From: Actinomadura harenae
GTDB taxonomy: Bacteria > Actinomycetota > Actinomycetes > Streptosporangiales > Streptosporangiaceae
Direction of reading: 5' to 3'
NCBI RefSeq assembly: GCF_003696215.1
Contig: NZ_RFFG01000003.1
Location: 141,024 to 205,023 of the forward strand
Length of the DNA stretch: 64,000 nt
A program made the position numbers and the translations under genes. The notes below the pieces were generated by a model. It did not search any database. It was not told the origin of the DNA and saw nothing but the letters and a program-made list of their open reading frames with translations. Below, piece by piece: positions 53,264-62,144 of the stretch (positions are counted from its first letter, which is position 1; each line of letters opens with the position of its first letter).

Positions 53264-53956
53264 ATGAGCGTCCGCAGCCAAAGCGGACGGAAATTGTGTC
53301 TTATGGAGGGCATGGCAACCCCACCGCACCGCACGGCCGAGGCGCCCACCGGCGCCGAGGCCGGGACGCCCGGCTCCGGCGTCCTCCCCGACTGCCGGGT
53401 CGAGTACTTCGCCGCCCGGCCGACCGGACCGCCCGACGGCGCCCGCACGCGCCGTGACCTGGCCCTGCTGGACGACGGCATCCGGGTCCGGGTCCTCTAT
53501 CCGCACTCCGTCCGCACCGACCCCGCCTTCCTCGGCTACGCGAGCATGCTCAGCGAGGCCGGGGGAGAGATCCGCACCGTCGACCGGCTGCCCGCGCCGG
53601 TCGCCGTCCTCGACCGCTCCGTGGCACTGCTCCCGGTGGGCCCGCCGGGGAGCGAACCCGTCGAGATCACCGCCGCCCCCGTCGTCGACCAGCTCCTCTG
53701 GACCCTCGCCTTCACCTGGGACCACGGCTGGCGCTGCCCCGACGCGGGCGAACCCGAGGAGCTGCGCACCGCGATCCTCGGCATGCTCGCCAACGGCGAC
53801 AAGGACGAGACGGTCGCGCGGCGGCTCGGGATGTCCGTCCGCACCTGCCGCCGCCACGTCGCGTCCATCATGGCCGACCTCAACGCGGCGAGCCGCTTCC
53901 AGGCGGGGCTGCTCGCCGCCCGGGGCGGACTCCTCGGCCCGCCGCCGGAACCCTGA
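53264..53956 (+). CDS. LuxR-type HTH regulator
   Basis: Encodes 230 residues from the ATG 4 bp past the exporter stop; ATGs at 53303 and 53312 are alternatives. The C-terminal LuxR helix-turn-helix is at about 175-220 (DETVARRLGMSVRTCRRHVA, ADLNAASRFQAGLLA). The front part (VEYFAARPTG, RVRVLYPHSVRTDPAFLGYA) is the effector-type domain found in TrmB-/phospholipase-D-like regulators of actinomycetes. No receiver domain. Most likely the pathway-specific regulator of the divergent operons. Confidence 0.85.
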   Translation: MSVRSQSGRKLCLMEGMATPPHRTAEAPTGAEAGTPGSGVLPDCRVEYFAARPTGPPDGARTRRDLALLDDGIRVRVLYPHSVRTDPAFLGYASMLSEAGGEIRTVDRLPAPVAVLDRSVALLPVGPPGSEPVEITAAPVVDQLLWTLAFTWDHGWRCPDAGEPEELRTAILGMLANGDKDETVARRLGMSVRTCRRHVASIMADLNAASRFQAGLLAARGGLLGPPPEP

Positions 53957-54153
53957 CCGTCCACGGGGAGCACCGGCGCCACCGGTGACCCCGGCTGACC
54001 CCGCGCTCACACCGCTCCACCCCGGACGGACGGGACCGCCTCCGTCCTCGTGAACCCCCGCCCGCGAAGGTCCCGCCCGATTCGTCCGCACCCCGCCGGC
54101 GGTGGCCGCCTCCGTTGCCTCGTGGCCGCCGCTCCCCCGCTCCACCGACAGGG

Positions 54154-54185
54154 GCGCCCGCCGGAACCTCGGTTCCGGCGGGCGC
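54154..54185 (+). terminator. hairpin terminator
   Basis: A perfect 15-bp stem (54154-54168 with 54171-54185) with a minimal loop, followed by TTTCG, about 200 bp past the LuxR gene. It closes the rightward operon. Confidence 0.75.
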
Positions 54186-54254
54186 TTTCGTCCTTCCCGG
54201 AACGTCCCGTATCGGTACGATCTGCGGGGCGGATTTCCCGAGACTGGAGGCGGA

Positions 54255-55850
54255 GTGCCGGACACGACGGCCGCGCTGCCGGGGGACCCGGGCACGGTGG
54301 GCCCCTACCGGCTGGAACGGCGACTCGGCACCGGCGGCCAGGGAACGGTCCACGTCGCGCGGGGTCCCGGCGGGCAGCGGGTGGCGATCAAACTGCTGCA
54401 CCCGCACCTGGTCACCGACGAGCGGGCGCGCGGCCGGTTCCTCGGCGAGGTCGAGATCGCCAAGCGCGTCGCGCCGTTCTGCACCGCGCCGGTGCTCGAC
54501 AGCGGCATCGACGGCGACCGTCCCTACATCGTCAGCGAGTTCGTGGACGGCCCGTCCCTGCACGCGTCGGTCCGGGCGCGCGGCCCGCGCTCGGGGGCCG
54601 CGCTGCACCGCCTCGCCGTCAACACCGCGTCCGCGCTCGCCGCGATCCACGAGGCGGGGGTCGTGCACCGCGACTTCAAGCCCGGCAACGTGCTGCTCGG
54701 CCCGGACGGCCCGGTCGTCATTGACTTCGGCGTCGCCCGCGCCCTGGACCTCAGCCAGTCCCTCACCACCAGCCAGGCCGTCGGCAGCCCCGCCTACATG
54801 GCCCCCGAGCAGATCGCGAACAAGGAGATCGGCCCGGCCGCCGACCTGTTCGCCTGGGCCGCCACCCTGCTCTACGCCGCCACCGGGCGGCGCGCGTTCC
54901 CCGGCGACTCCATCCCGGCCGTCATGCACGCCATCCTCCACGACGAACCCGACCTCCCGGACCTGGACCCGCAGCTCAGCGACCTCGTCCGCGCCTGCCT
55001 CGCCAAGGACCCCGCCGACCGTCCGGGAGCCGATGCCGTCCTGGCGTCCCTCCGCGGCCTGTCCCGCAGCGCGTCCGCACCGGCCCTGGCCCCCGTGCTG
55101 GACGAGTCGCCGATCACCGCGTCGGACGAGTCGTCGGTGACCGTGCAGGACGAGCCGTCCGCGCCCGGCCGGACCGCCGCGGACGCGCCGGTCCAGGAGA
55201 CCGCGGCGGACACGCCCTCCCAGCGGACCGCCGACGCCTCAAGCGCCGAGACCGCCCTGGACGCGAAGCGGCCGAAGCGTTCTCGACGTCGTGCCGTCCT
55301 GCTGGTCGGTGCGGTCGCCGCCCTGGTCGCCGTGACGTCGGGCGCGGCCTACATGGCCGGGACGGCGGGGGACTCGGGAGGCCGCCACCACGCCACGTCC
55401 GGGCAGGCGGGGGCCGGTGCGGTGGGGACCGGGCCGCTCACGAGCGGGACGGCGTCCACGCCCACGACGCCGGGCACGCCGAAGAAGACGCCGTCGGGGG
55501 CCTCGTCCGCGTCCCATGCCCCGGTGTCCTCGCCCGGTTCCCCGGATGGTCGTCCGTCCCAGACGCCGAGAAAGACCGCGCAGCCCACCAAGAGCAGCGG
55601 CAGTGGCGGCGGTGGTGGTGGCGGTTCCAAGCCCAAGGGCGGAACGAAGACGCTGGGAACCGTGAACTCGAACGACATGAACCGCTACTGCAACGCGAAG
55701 GGCATGGCCTACGCGACGCAGCAGGGCGCCTCTTACTACTGCACCATCCCGGGAGCGACCCCGGTCACCTGGGGCGACGTCTGCAAATGGCGGTTCCCGG
55801 GGCATTCGCCGATCTTCGCCGACGGCACGACCTGCAAGACCACGTCCTGA
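54255..55850 (+). CDS. receptor-type Ser/Thr protein kinase (PknB-like)
   Basis: Encodes 531 residues. The kinase domain covers about 15-265: glycine loop RLGTGGQGTVH, VAIKLL (ATP-binding Lys), HRDFKPGN (catalytic Asp), DFGVAR and MAPEQI. Residues 270-345 are a Ser/Thr/Ala-rich juxtamembrane linker. A single membrane helix lies near 350-370 (AVLLVGAVAALVAVTSGA). The extracellular part is a Thr/Pro/Ser stalk, poly-Gly, and a small domain with four Cys (NRYCNAKG, YYCTIPGA, DVCKWRF, TTCKTTS) that probably forms two disulfides and may sense a ligand. GTG start after GGAGGCGGA. Confidence 0.93.
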   Translation: MPDTTAALPGDPGTVGPYRLERRLGTGGQGTVHVARGPGGQRVAIKLLHPHLVTDERARGRFLGEVEIAKRVAPFCTAPVLDSGIDGDRPYIVSEFVDGPSLHASVRARGPRSGAALHRLAVNTASALAAIHEAGVVHRDFKPGNVLLGPDGPVVIDFGVARALDLSQSLTTSQAVGSPAYMAPEQIANKEIGPAADLFAWAATLLYAATGRRAFPGDSIPAVMHAILHDEPDLPDLDPQLSDLVRACLAKDPADRPGADAVLASLRGLSRSASAPALAPVLDESPITASDESSVTVQDEPSAPGRTAADAPVQETAADTPSQRTADASSAETALDAKRPKRSRRRAVLLVGAVAALVAVTSGAAYMAGTAGDSGGRHHATSGQAGAGAVGTGPLTSGTASTPTTPGTPKKTPSGASSASHAPVSSPGSPDGRPSQTPRKTAQPTKSSGSGGGGGGGSKPKGGTKTLGTVNSNDMNRYCNAKGMAYATQQGASYYCTIPGATPVTWGDVCKWRFPGHSPIFADGTTCKTTS

Positions 55851-55861
55851 TCCCGGAACGG

Positions 55862-55899
55862 GGGAACGCCCTCACAGCGGGCACTGTGAGGGCGTTCCC
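55862..55899. terminator. bidirectional hairpin terminator
   Basis: A perfect 16-bp stem (55862-55877 with 55884-55899) with a 6-nt loop between the kinase and the convergent collagenase gene. Confidence 0.85.
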
Positions 55900-55907
55900 G
55901 TCGGGTT

Positions 55908-58151
55908 CTAGTACTTGGTGGAGATGGTCACGCCGCTGAAGCCGGTGTTGGCGTAGAGGCTGACGTAGTTGTAGCCGCCGCCGTTCAGGCCGGTGACGGT
56001 CAGGGACTCGGAGTTCCCCGAATTGGTGGACTTGGAGGTGTAGGCGCCGGTCGTCGCCCAGCTGGTCGGGTTGTAGTAGAGGTCGGCGTTTCCGCTACCG
56101 CCGGACGTCGTGATGGTGAGGCTGCTCGTCCCGGCCGGGACGTACAGGTAGAAGTAGGCGTAGTTCCCGGCGGTCGCGGAGATCCCGGTGCGCTGGCAGT
56201 CCTTGCCGAGGGTGCGCGTGTCGGTCCCGTCGCAGGTCGTGCCGCCGCCGGGCGGGGTGCCGCCACCGCCGGAGAGGGAGTCCAGCCAGGTGGTGAACTC
56301 GCTGTCGTAGTTCAGGGACTTGGTGAAGTTGTAGGCGTCGTCGTACTTTCCGGCGCGGTAGGAACCGAGCAGGCGCGTGACGTCCGCCGGGTGCTTCTCG
56401 AACATGAACCGGACCGCCAGGTAGCCCCAGTGGTAGGTGCGGTTCACATTGGTGTTGTCGTAGGTGGTGTCGAAGAGCGTGCTCAGCGCGTAGGTGTGGT
56501 TCTTGGCCTCGTTGAGCGCGTCGGTGTAGTCGAGCTTCCGGTACGAGTAGGAGACGTACTCCGCGACGCCCTCGACCCACCAGATGTCGGGCTTGACGGT
56601 CGAGGCGTTGAAGTCGCCGTACTGGTCGTAACGTCCGTCGAGGTAGTGCGTGTACTCGTGGTTGAGGTTCCAGATGCGGGCCGCGAAGCCGTTGTCGTCG
56701 GACCGCTGGTAGGCGATGAACCGCGGGGTGTTCGTCTGGGACGACGGGTCGCCCTCGAGGTACATCCCGCCGTTGTTGGTGTCGATGCCGAAGATGACGC
56801 CGGCGTAGGTCTGGTAGTCGTCCGGTGAATGGAAGACGACCACTTCCATGTTGGAGTTGTAGTCGTTGGCGACGGGGTTTCCGCCGTCGTTCACGAGGGT
56901 GTGGAAGTAGGCGTTCTGGTTGAGCATGCTCGTGCAGGCGGCGTTCGCCTCGTCCGAGGTGAGGGCCTGGGCGATGATGTGGAGGACGTTCGCGCTGCAC
57001 GTGTAGCTCTGCGTCAGGACGGCCTGCTTGACGCGGTTGGACAGGTCACAGGTGCCGTAGTACGAGCAGTTCGAGTCGTCGTAACCGCTGGTGACGTCGG
57101 CGACCCGGACCCACAGCGCCGCGGTGGTGCCGGTGATGGAGCTGCTGTCGAGCAGGCTCTTGATGAGCGGCCGCACCTTGCTCTGCAACCCCGCGTACTG
57201 GACGAACCGGGCGGTCTCGCCGCCCGCGTTCGACTCCAGGAACGCCGAGGCGGTGCCGAGCAGGTTCACGTGGTCGCGGGCGAAGCCGTAGACCGCGTCG
57301 ACGATGCTCGGGTCGGCCTGCACGGCCTCCGGGTATCCGGTGACCCACTGGCCGCGGAACAGCACCGTGTAGACGTTGTTCACCGCGTTCCTCATGTACC
57401 AGGACGCGTCGTACGCGCTGTTGTACGCGGCGAGCAGGCGCTTCACCACGTACAGGTAGCGGGCGTTCTCCGAGGAGCTGTCGATCAGGATGACCGCCTC
57501 GCCCAGGATCTCGCCGTTCGCGTCGCTGACCGTGCCCGACGCCGAGTTGGCGTAGAACGCGTCCAGCGCGCCCTCGGTGGCGGTGGCCAGCGTCTTCGTG
57601 TACTGGCCGACCGTTCCGGGGTTGTAGTACTGCACGTAGTAGCCCGCCCGGAGGAACAGGACGAGCTGCTCGGTGCTGGTCGCGTTCGTCCCGTCATAGG
57701 ACGAGGCGTTGCCGCGCAGCGCGTTCGCGATCGTGACCATCTGCGCCTCGCGGAAGGCGCCGTACTGGTCCTGCCCGGTGATCGAGAACAGGCTGTTGAT
57801 GCAGTCGACCGACGCCGCCTTCACGGCGTTGACCAGGGCGGTTCCGGTGTTCCCGGTGAAGTCCGACACCGAGCAGGAGGCCGCGGTGAGGGTCGGTGCG
57901 ACCGGCTTGAGGAGCTTCTTGGGGGCCTTGGCGAGGGACGGCGTGAGCGGGGCGCGGAGCTTGGCGCCCTTCCGCACGTTCATCTCGTCCGGCTTGACCA
58001 GCCTGGTCGCGCCGGAGATCTCGCGGTCGTGGTGGACGGGAGCGGGTTTGGCGGGTGTGGGAGCGGGGGCGGCGAGGGCGGGGGCGCCCATGCCTCCTGC
58101 CGCGATGGCGACGGTGGCCAGGAGCGTGGTCACCCATCGGCGTGCGGACAT
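55908..58151 (-). CDS. secreted M9-like collagenase/metalloprotease with PPC domain
   Basis: Encodes 747 residues. Signal peptide (TLLATVAIAAGGMGAPALA), then a propeptide-like Pro/Lys region. A long activator/collagenase body follows. The zinc site is HEYTHYLDGRYDQYGD (HExxH near 497) with the third ligand Glu in WWVEGVAEYVSYSYR about 28 residues on, a gluzincin arrangement. A Gly linker leads to a C-terminal PPC (pre-peptidase) beta domain (YAYFYLYVPAGTSSLTI). It degrades collagen-like proteins outside the cell. Similar to clostridial and Streptomyces collagenases in layout but with only one accessory domain. ATG at the signal peptide. Confidence 0.93.
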   Translation of the reverse strand: MSARRWVTTLLATVAIAAGGMGAPALAAPAPTPAKPAPVHHDREISGATRLVKPDEMNVRKGAKLRAPLTPSLAKAPKKLLKPVAPTLTAASCSVSDFTGNTGTALVNAVKAASVDCINSLFSITGQDQYGAFREAQMVTIANALRGNASSYDGTNATSTEQLVLFLRAGYYVQYYNPGTVGQYTKTLATATEGALDAFYANSASGTVSDANGEILGEAVILIDSSSENARYLYVVKRLLAAYNSAYDASWYMRNAVNNVYTVLFRGQWVTGYPEAVQADPSIVDAVYGFARDHVNLLGTASAFLESNAGGETARFVQYAGLQSKVRPLIKSLLDSSSITGTTAALWVRVADVTSGYDDSNCSYYGTCDLSNRVKQAVLTQSYTCSANVLHIIAQALTSDEANAACTSMLNQNAYFHTLVNDGGNPVANDYNSNMEVVVFHSPDDYQTYAGVIFGIDTNNGGMYLEGDPSSQTNTPRFIAYQRSDDNGFAARIWNLNHEYTHYLDGRYDQYGDFNASTVKPDIWWVEGVAEYVSYSYRKLDYTDALNEAKNHTYALSTLFDTTYDNTNVNRTYHWGYLAVRFMFEKHPADVTRLLGSYRAGKYDDAYNFTKSLNYDSEFTTWLDSLSGGGGTPPGGGTTCDGTDTRTLGKDCQRTGISATAGNYAYFYLYVPAGTSSLTITTSGGSGNADLYYNPTSWATTGAYTSKSTNSGNSESLTVTGLNGGGYNYVSLYANTGFSGVTISTKY

Positions 58152-58483
58152 GGCCAGCTTCTCCTCTGAACGGGGGGAGTGGAGAGTTGGACGAGACCGG
58201 CCGGTCTTGTGTGGACGGCTGTAAAATGTCACATACGACATGTCCTAACAAGGCCCAATTCATGGGCCGTTCACGGACCTGTGTGCCGGCACCGAGCGTG
58301 AGCGCCCCGGCGCGTCGCGCGAACGCGACATGACGCGTTCCGGGGCGTTCCGTGAGAAGGTCGCCGGATCCCCTCGCGTCAATGGCGAATCTCGCCGAAA
58401 AGTGCGCGCTTTTTGACGGGGACTGTAATTAGGGACGCGATGTATAAGAGAGGAGATCAAACCCCCCGTTTCAGGAGTGCCCC
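58152..58483. promoter_or_regulatory. divergent promoter region collagenase / esterase
   Basis: Holds an inverted repeat ATGTC-ACATAC-GACAT at 58228-58243 in an AT-rich stretch about 77-92 bp upstream of the collagenase start, a possible operator. A large GC hairpin (arms CGCCCCGG and CCGGGGCG, about 58304-58350) sits in the middle. Near the esterase start, TATAAGAGAGGAG (58443-58455) includes a TATA-like element and a purine-rich leader. Confidence 0.5.
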
Positions 58484-59290
58484 ATGCGCGTCCCCCGCCT
58501 GCTCGCGTTCTCCGCCGGTACCGCCGCCATGGTCGGCGCGACCCTGCTCACCTCCGGGACGGCGCACGCCGCCGGCCAGAACTACGTCGCGCTCGGCGAC
58601 TCCTACTCCGCCGGCGTCGGCGCCGGGTCCTACGACTCCTCCAGCGGCTCCTGTTCGCGCAGCACCAAGGCGTACCCGCAGCTCTGGGCCAACGCGAACG
58701 GCCCGTCGTCGTTCAGCTTCGTCGCCTGCTCCGGCGCGACGACCGACACGGTGACCAGCGGCCAGCTGGGGGCCCTGAACTCCTCGACCACGCTCGCCAG
58801 CATCACGGTCGGCGGCAACGACGCCGGGTTCGCCAACGTCATGCAGACGTGCGTGCTGAACTCCGACTCGACCTGTCTGACGGCGGTCAATAACGCGAAG
58901 ACCTACGCGCAGAACACGCTTCCCGGAAAGCTCGACACGCTCTACGGGTCGATGCGTTCCAAGGCCCCGTCCGCGAAATTCGTGGTGCTCGGATACCCGC
59001 ACCTTTACTACATGAACGGCGGGATCTGCATCGGCCTGAGCAACACCAAGCGGACCGCCCTGAACTCCGCCGCGGACGCGCTCGACAGCACGATCTCGGC
59101 CGCCTCGTCCCGCGCCGGGTTCACGTTCTCCGACGTCAGGCCCATCTTCAACACCCACGAGCTCTGCTCGGGCGACGACTGGCTGAACTCGGTCACGATC
59201 CCGATCGGGAACTCCTACCACCCGACCGCGCTCGGCCAGTCCAGCGGCTACCTGCCCGGATTCAAGAACGGCGTCGCCGCGTTCAAGTAG
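58484..59290 (+). CDS. secreted SGNH-hydrolase (GDSL esterase/lipase)
   Basis: Encodes 268 residues. Signal peptide (AMVGATLLTSGTAHA), then block I ALGDSYSAGVGAG with the nucleophile Ser near residue 40, SGATT, block III TVGGNDAGFAN and block V SYHPTALGQ with the catalytic His. It is a single-domain extracellular lipase/esterase of the Streptomyces SCO7513 type, with six Cys that fit three disulfides. It hydrolyses acyl esters; the natural substrate is unknown. A perfect terminator follows. Confidence 0.95.
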   Translation: MRVPRLLAFSAGTAAMVGATLLTSGTAHAAGQNYVALGDSYSAGVGAGSYDSSSGSCSRSTKAYPQLWANANGPSSFSFVACSGATTDTVTSGQLGALNSSTTLASITVGGNDAGFANVMQTCVLNSDSTCLTAVNNAKTYAQNTLPGKLDTLYGSMRSKAPSAKFVVLGYPHLYYMNGGICIGLSNTKRTALNSAADALDSTISAASSRAGFTFSDVRPIFNTHELCSGDDWLNSVTIPIGNSYHPTALGQSSGYLPGFKNGVAAFK

Positions 59291-59370
59291 GCGCCGGCAC
59301 TTTTCGGGCACGCTGAACTGCGCTGACCTGACGTCCGGAAGTGGCGTCCAGGATGCGGCCCCGCGCCTGA

Positions 59371-59408
59371 AGCCGTCAGCCCCTCGGATCCCCGAGGGGC
59401 TGACGGCT
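59371..59408 (+). terminator. intrinsic terminator
   Basis: A perfect 17-bp stem (59371-59387 with 59392-59408) with loop ATCC, followed by TTTC. It ends the esterase transcript and may also serve the convergent aminotransferase gene. Confidence 0.9.
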
Positions 59409-59435
59409 TTCCTGCCCGAACCGTCGATCGGTGGA

Positions 59436-60713
59436 TCAGACGGCGCCCTCGAGGCAGCGGGAGCGGAGATGCGCCAGGGCGGTCTCGACACGGGTCATGG
59501 TCTTGCGGATGTGCGGCAGGTTCACCGGATCGGCGCTCGCCAGCGCGGCCGTCTGGTCCTCGACCGTGGGGCCGTAGAGCATGCTCGTCGCCGCCCGGAA
59601 GCGCAGGGCGTCCGGGTCGTCGCCGAGCAGGTGACCAGAGAAGACGGCGATGTCGTACTCGTCGAAGAGGAACCTCTGGAGCGACCGTGAGTCGGTGACG
59701 CCCAGCGCGGCGAGCGGCGTCCGCATCGGCTCGAAGTCGGGATAGACGTAGAAGGCTCCGGTGGGCGGACGGCACAGCGCTCCCGCGCCGACCATGACGG
59801 AGTGCATCGCGCGGGCGACGGCGCCGTGCAGCCGGGCGCTCGCCTCCAGCCGCTGCCTGACATCGGGCGGGTCACCGAACGCGTAGTCGGCGGCCTCCTG
59901 CATCGGGTGGGCCAGCGTCGACCACACCTCGCTGGCCACCGCCATGACGCCCGCCTGGATCCGGTCGCCGCGTTCGCCCACCGGGAACCGGGCCGCGCCG
60001 ATGCGCCAGCCGCCGAGTGCGAGGCTCTTGGAGAGGCCGGTGGTGACGACCGTCCGGTGCGGGACGATCTCGGCGGGGCTGAGCAGCTCGGTTCCGGGAT
60101 CGTGGATGATGTCGCGGTAGATCTCGTCGGAGACGACGATGAGGTCCTCGTCCTCGGCGATCGCGCACACCGCCCGCACGGTCTCGGGCGAGGCGACCGT
60201 GCCCGTCGGCGTGTCGGGGACGGTGAGGATCATGAGGCGCGGGTCGAGGCCGCGCGCGCGGGCCGTCCGGATCGCGGCCCGCAGCGCGAGCGGATCCGGG
60301 ACGCCGCCGTACCTGCGCGTGATGGGCACGCTGATCGGGGTCTTGCCCGCGAGGCGCGCCTGCGGCGCGTAGCTGTTCCAGCAGGGCTGCGGCAGGATGC
60401 AGTCGCCGGGGACGGCGTGCTGGACGGCCATGAGGAGCGGTTTGCTGCCGGGTGCGACGATGACCCGTTCGGGGTCGGTGGGCAGGCGGCGGCGTCCGAA
60501 GTATCCGGCGGCCGCGTCGCGGACGGCCTGCGTTCCGGCGACCGGTCCGTAGGTGGTCTGGTAGGCCGCGGCCGACAGCAGCTCGGCGAGCGACTCCATG
60601 AGTGGCAGCCGGGACTCCCCGAACGCCAGGTTCAGGATGTCGGCGCCGGCGGCGTTCAGCCGGTCCACGACCTGGTTGAACTTCAGGTTGGGAGCCATGC
60701 GCGAGCGGATCAT
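59436..60713 (-). CDS. PLP-dependent class I/II aminotransferase
   Basis: Encodes 425 residues. It is a fold-type I transaminase of the aspartate-aminotransferase superfamily. Motifs: NLAFGESRLPLM near the N-terminus, YGPVAGTQAVRDAAAGYFGR, VAPGSKPLL, the PLP contact VVSDEIYRDIIHD, and the PLP Lys in TGLSKSLALGGWRIG near residue 230. The C-terminal Arg in FRAATSML should bind the substrate carboxylate. It may act with the upstream ligase gene (134 bp apart, same strand). Substrate unknown. Confidence 0.9.
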   Translation of the reverse strand: MIRSRMAPNLKFNQVVDRLNAAGADILNLAFGESRLPLMESLAELLSAAAYQTTYGPVAGTQAVRDAAAGYFGRRRLPTDPERVIVAPGSKPLLMAVQHAVPGDCILPQPCWNSYAPQARLAGKTPISVPITRRYGGVPDPLALRAAIRTARARGLDPRLMILTVPDTPTGTVASPETVRAVCAIAEDEDLIVVSDEIYRDIIHDPGTELLSPAEIVPHRTVVTTGLSKSLALGGWRIGAARFPVGERGDRIQAGVMAVASEVWSTLAHPMQEAADYAFGDPPDVRQRLEASARLHGAVARAMHSVMVGAGALCRPPTGAFYVYPDFEPMRTPLAALGVTDSRSLQRFLFDEYDIAVFSGHLLGDDPDALRFRAATSMLYGPTVEDQTAALASADPVNLPHIRKTMTRVETALAHLRSRCLEGAV

Positions 60714-60847
60714 CGCTCGGTCTCTCCTTCTGCCGCGGTCAGCCTCGGCGGCTGACGTCAGGGTCGTGAGTCGGCACGGGACATGACCGTGCCGCGACGC
60801 GGGCCCCGGGCGGGTTGTGGACCGCCGCGGCGCGCGCCGCGGGACGG

Positions 60848-61996
60848 TCAGCGCTCCCGGGCCTCGGTGACGTCCGCGAGATAGCGGACGACGTCGGTGA
60901 ACCGGCCGCGCTCCTCGAAGACCTTGCGCTGCCGGTGCGCGCCGCAGCCGTCCCGGCGCAGCCGGGCGAGGGTGGCGTCGACGTAGTCGAGGTCGCCGGC
61001 CTCGCGCAGCTCGTCGTCCAGGTGGACGACGAGGTCGTCGAGCAGGGCGTGGGCCGGGACGAGTTCGGCGGTGCGCGGGTCGAGGGCCTGTCCTTCGAGG
61101 CCGTCCCGCGCGGCGCGCCAGCGGGCCGGCGCGAGGACCTCGTCCCGGACGGCGGGGACCGGCAGTCCCTGCTCGTGCGCCCGCAGCGACGCCTTCACCA
61201 GCGCGCGCGCCAGGACGGCTTGCAGGACGGCCTCCTCGACGCTCATCGCCACGTCGGGCGCGCGGATCTCGAGCGTCGGCCACGTCATGGACGGCCGGGC
61301 GTCCCAGTAGACCATCTTCGCGTCCATGATCGTCCCGGTGGAGATCAGCGTCTCCAGGGACTCCAGGTAGCGCTCGGGCGTGCGCATGCGCGGCGGGATG
61401 CCGGAGCAGGGCCACACCGAGCCCGCGACCGTGCGCCAGCTGGCGTGGCCGGTGTCGGCGCCGTCCTTGAACGGCGAGTTGGCGCCGAGCGCGATGAGCG
61501 TGGGCAGCCAGGGCCGCAGGTGGTCGGCGGCGCGCACCGCCTCGTCCAGGTCGAGCGTCCCGACGTGGACGTGGCAGCCGCAGTCGACGAACGTGTCGGT
61601 CATCTCGCCGAAGCGGGCGCGCTGGACGTGCCGGCGCGGCTCGTCGGCGAGGACGGGCTCGTCGAGCCTGCGGAGCACGGGCGTGCCGCTGGCGACGAGC
61701 CGGCATCCGCGGGCGGCGGCGGCCTCGGTGAAGCCGCGCCGCAGCCGCAGCAGCTGGCCGTGCATCTCGTCGGCGGTGCGGGCGATGGGGCTCGCCGATT
61801 CCACCTGGAACCGGGTGGCCTCCATGTGCATGGTCCCGCTGCCGTCGTCCGCGTCGGCCAGCACCGTCGCCGCCTTGGCGGCCAGTTCGAAGGTGCGGGC
61901 GTCGACGAGAAGGAACTCCTCTTCCACCCCCAAAGTCAGCAGGGATCGTGTCGACGGCGGACTCACGGGCGCGGGTCTGACACCTGGCGTGGCCAC
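60848..61996 (-). CDS. carboxylate-amine ligase, YbdK/GCS2 family
   Basis: Encodes 382 residues. The GTG is chosen because GGAGGAGC lies just upstream; an earlier ATG (62056) is preceded by no site. Family blocks: TLGVEEEFLLVDA, MEATRFQVESAS, DCGCHVHVG, GANSPFKDGADTG and PTLEIRAPDVAMSV. It uses ATP to couple a carboxylate (often Glu gamma-carboxyl) with an amine, as in glutamate-cysteine ligase type 2. Pairs with the downstream aminotransferase, which could supply or remove its amino-acid substrate. Confidence 0.9.
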   Translation of the reverse strand: MATPGVRPAPVSPPSTRSLLTLGVEEEFLLVDARTFELAAKAATVLADADDGSGTMHMEATRFQVESASPIARTADEMHGQLLRLRRGFTEAAAARGCRLVASGTPVLRRLDEPVLADEPRRHVQRARFGEMTDTFVDCGCHVHVGTLDLDEAVRAADHLRPWLPTLIALGANSPFKDGADTGHASWRTVAGSVWPCSGIPPRMRTPERYLESLETLISTGTIMDAKMVYWDARPSMTWPTLEIRAPDVAMSVEEAVLQAVLARALVKASLRAHEQGLPVPAVRDEVLAPARWRAARDGLEGQALDPRTAELVPAHALLDDLVVHLDDELREAGDLDYVDATLARLRRDGCGAHRQRKVFEERGRFTDVVRYLADVTEARER

Positions 61997-62144
61997 TGCT
62001 CCTCCACTTGGGTTCGGAGGGGCCGTGCGGGCCCCGGAGCCCCCTCGCGGGGGCATGGACCGAACTCACACCCCTATTCATCACCAGATGCGCATAAATC
62101 CTCACTTACTGTTATGTGATGCTTTCGCCCATACGGCCGGCCGG

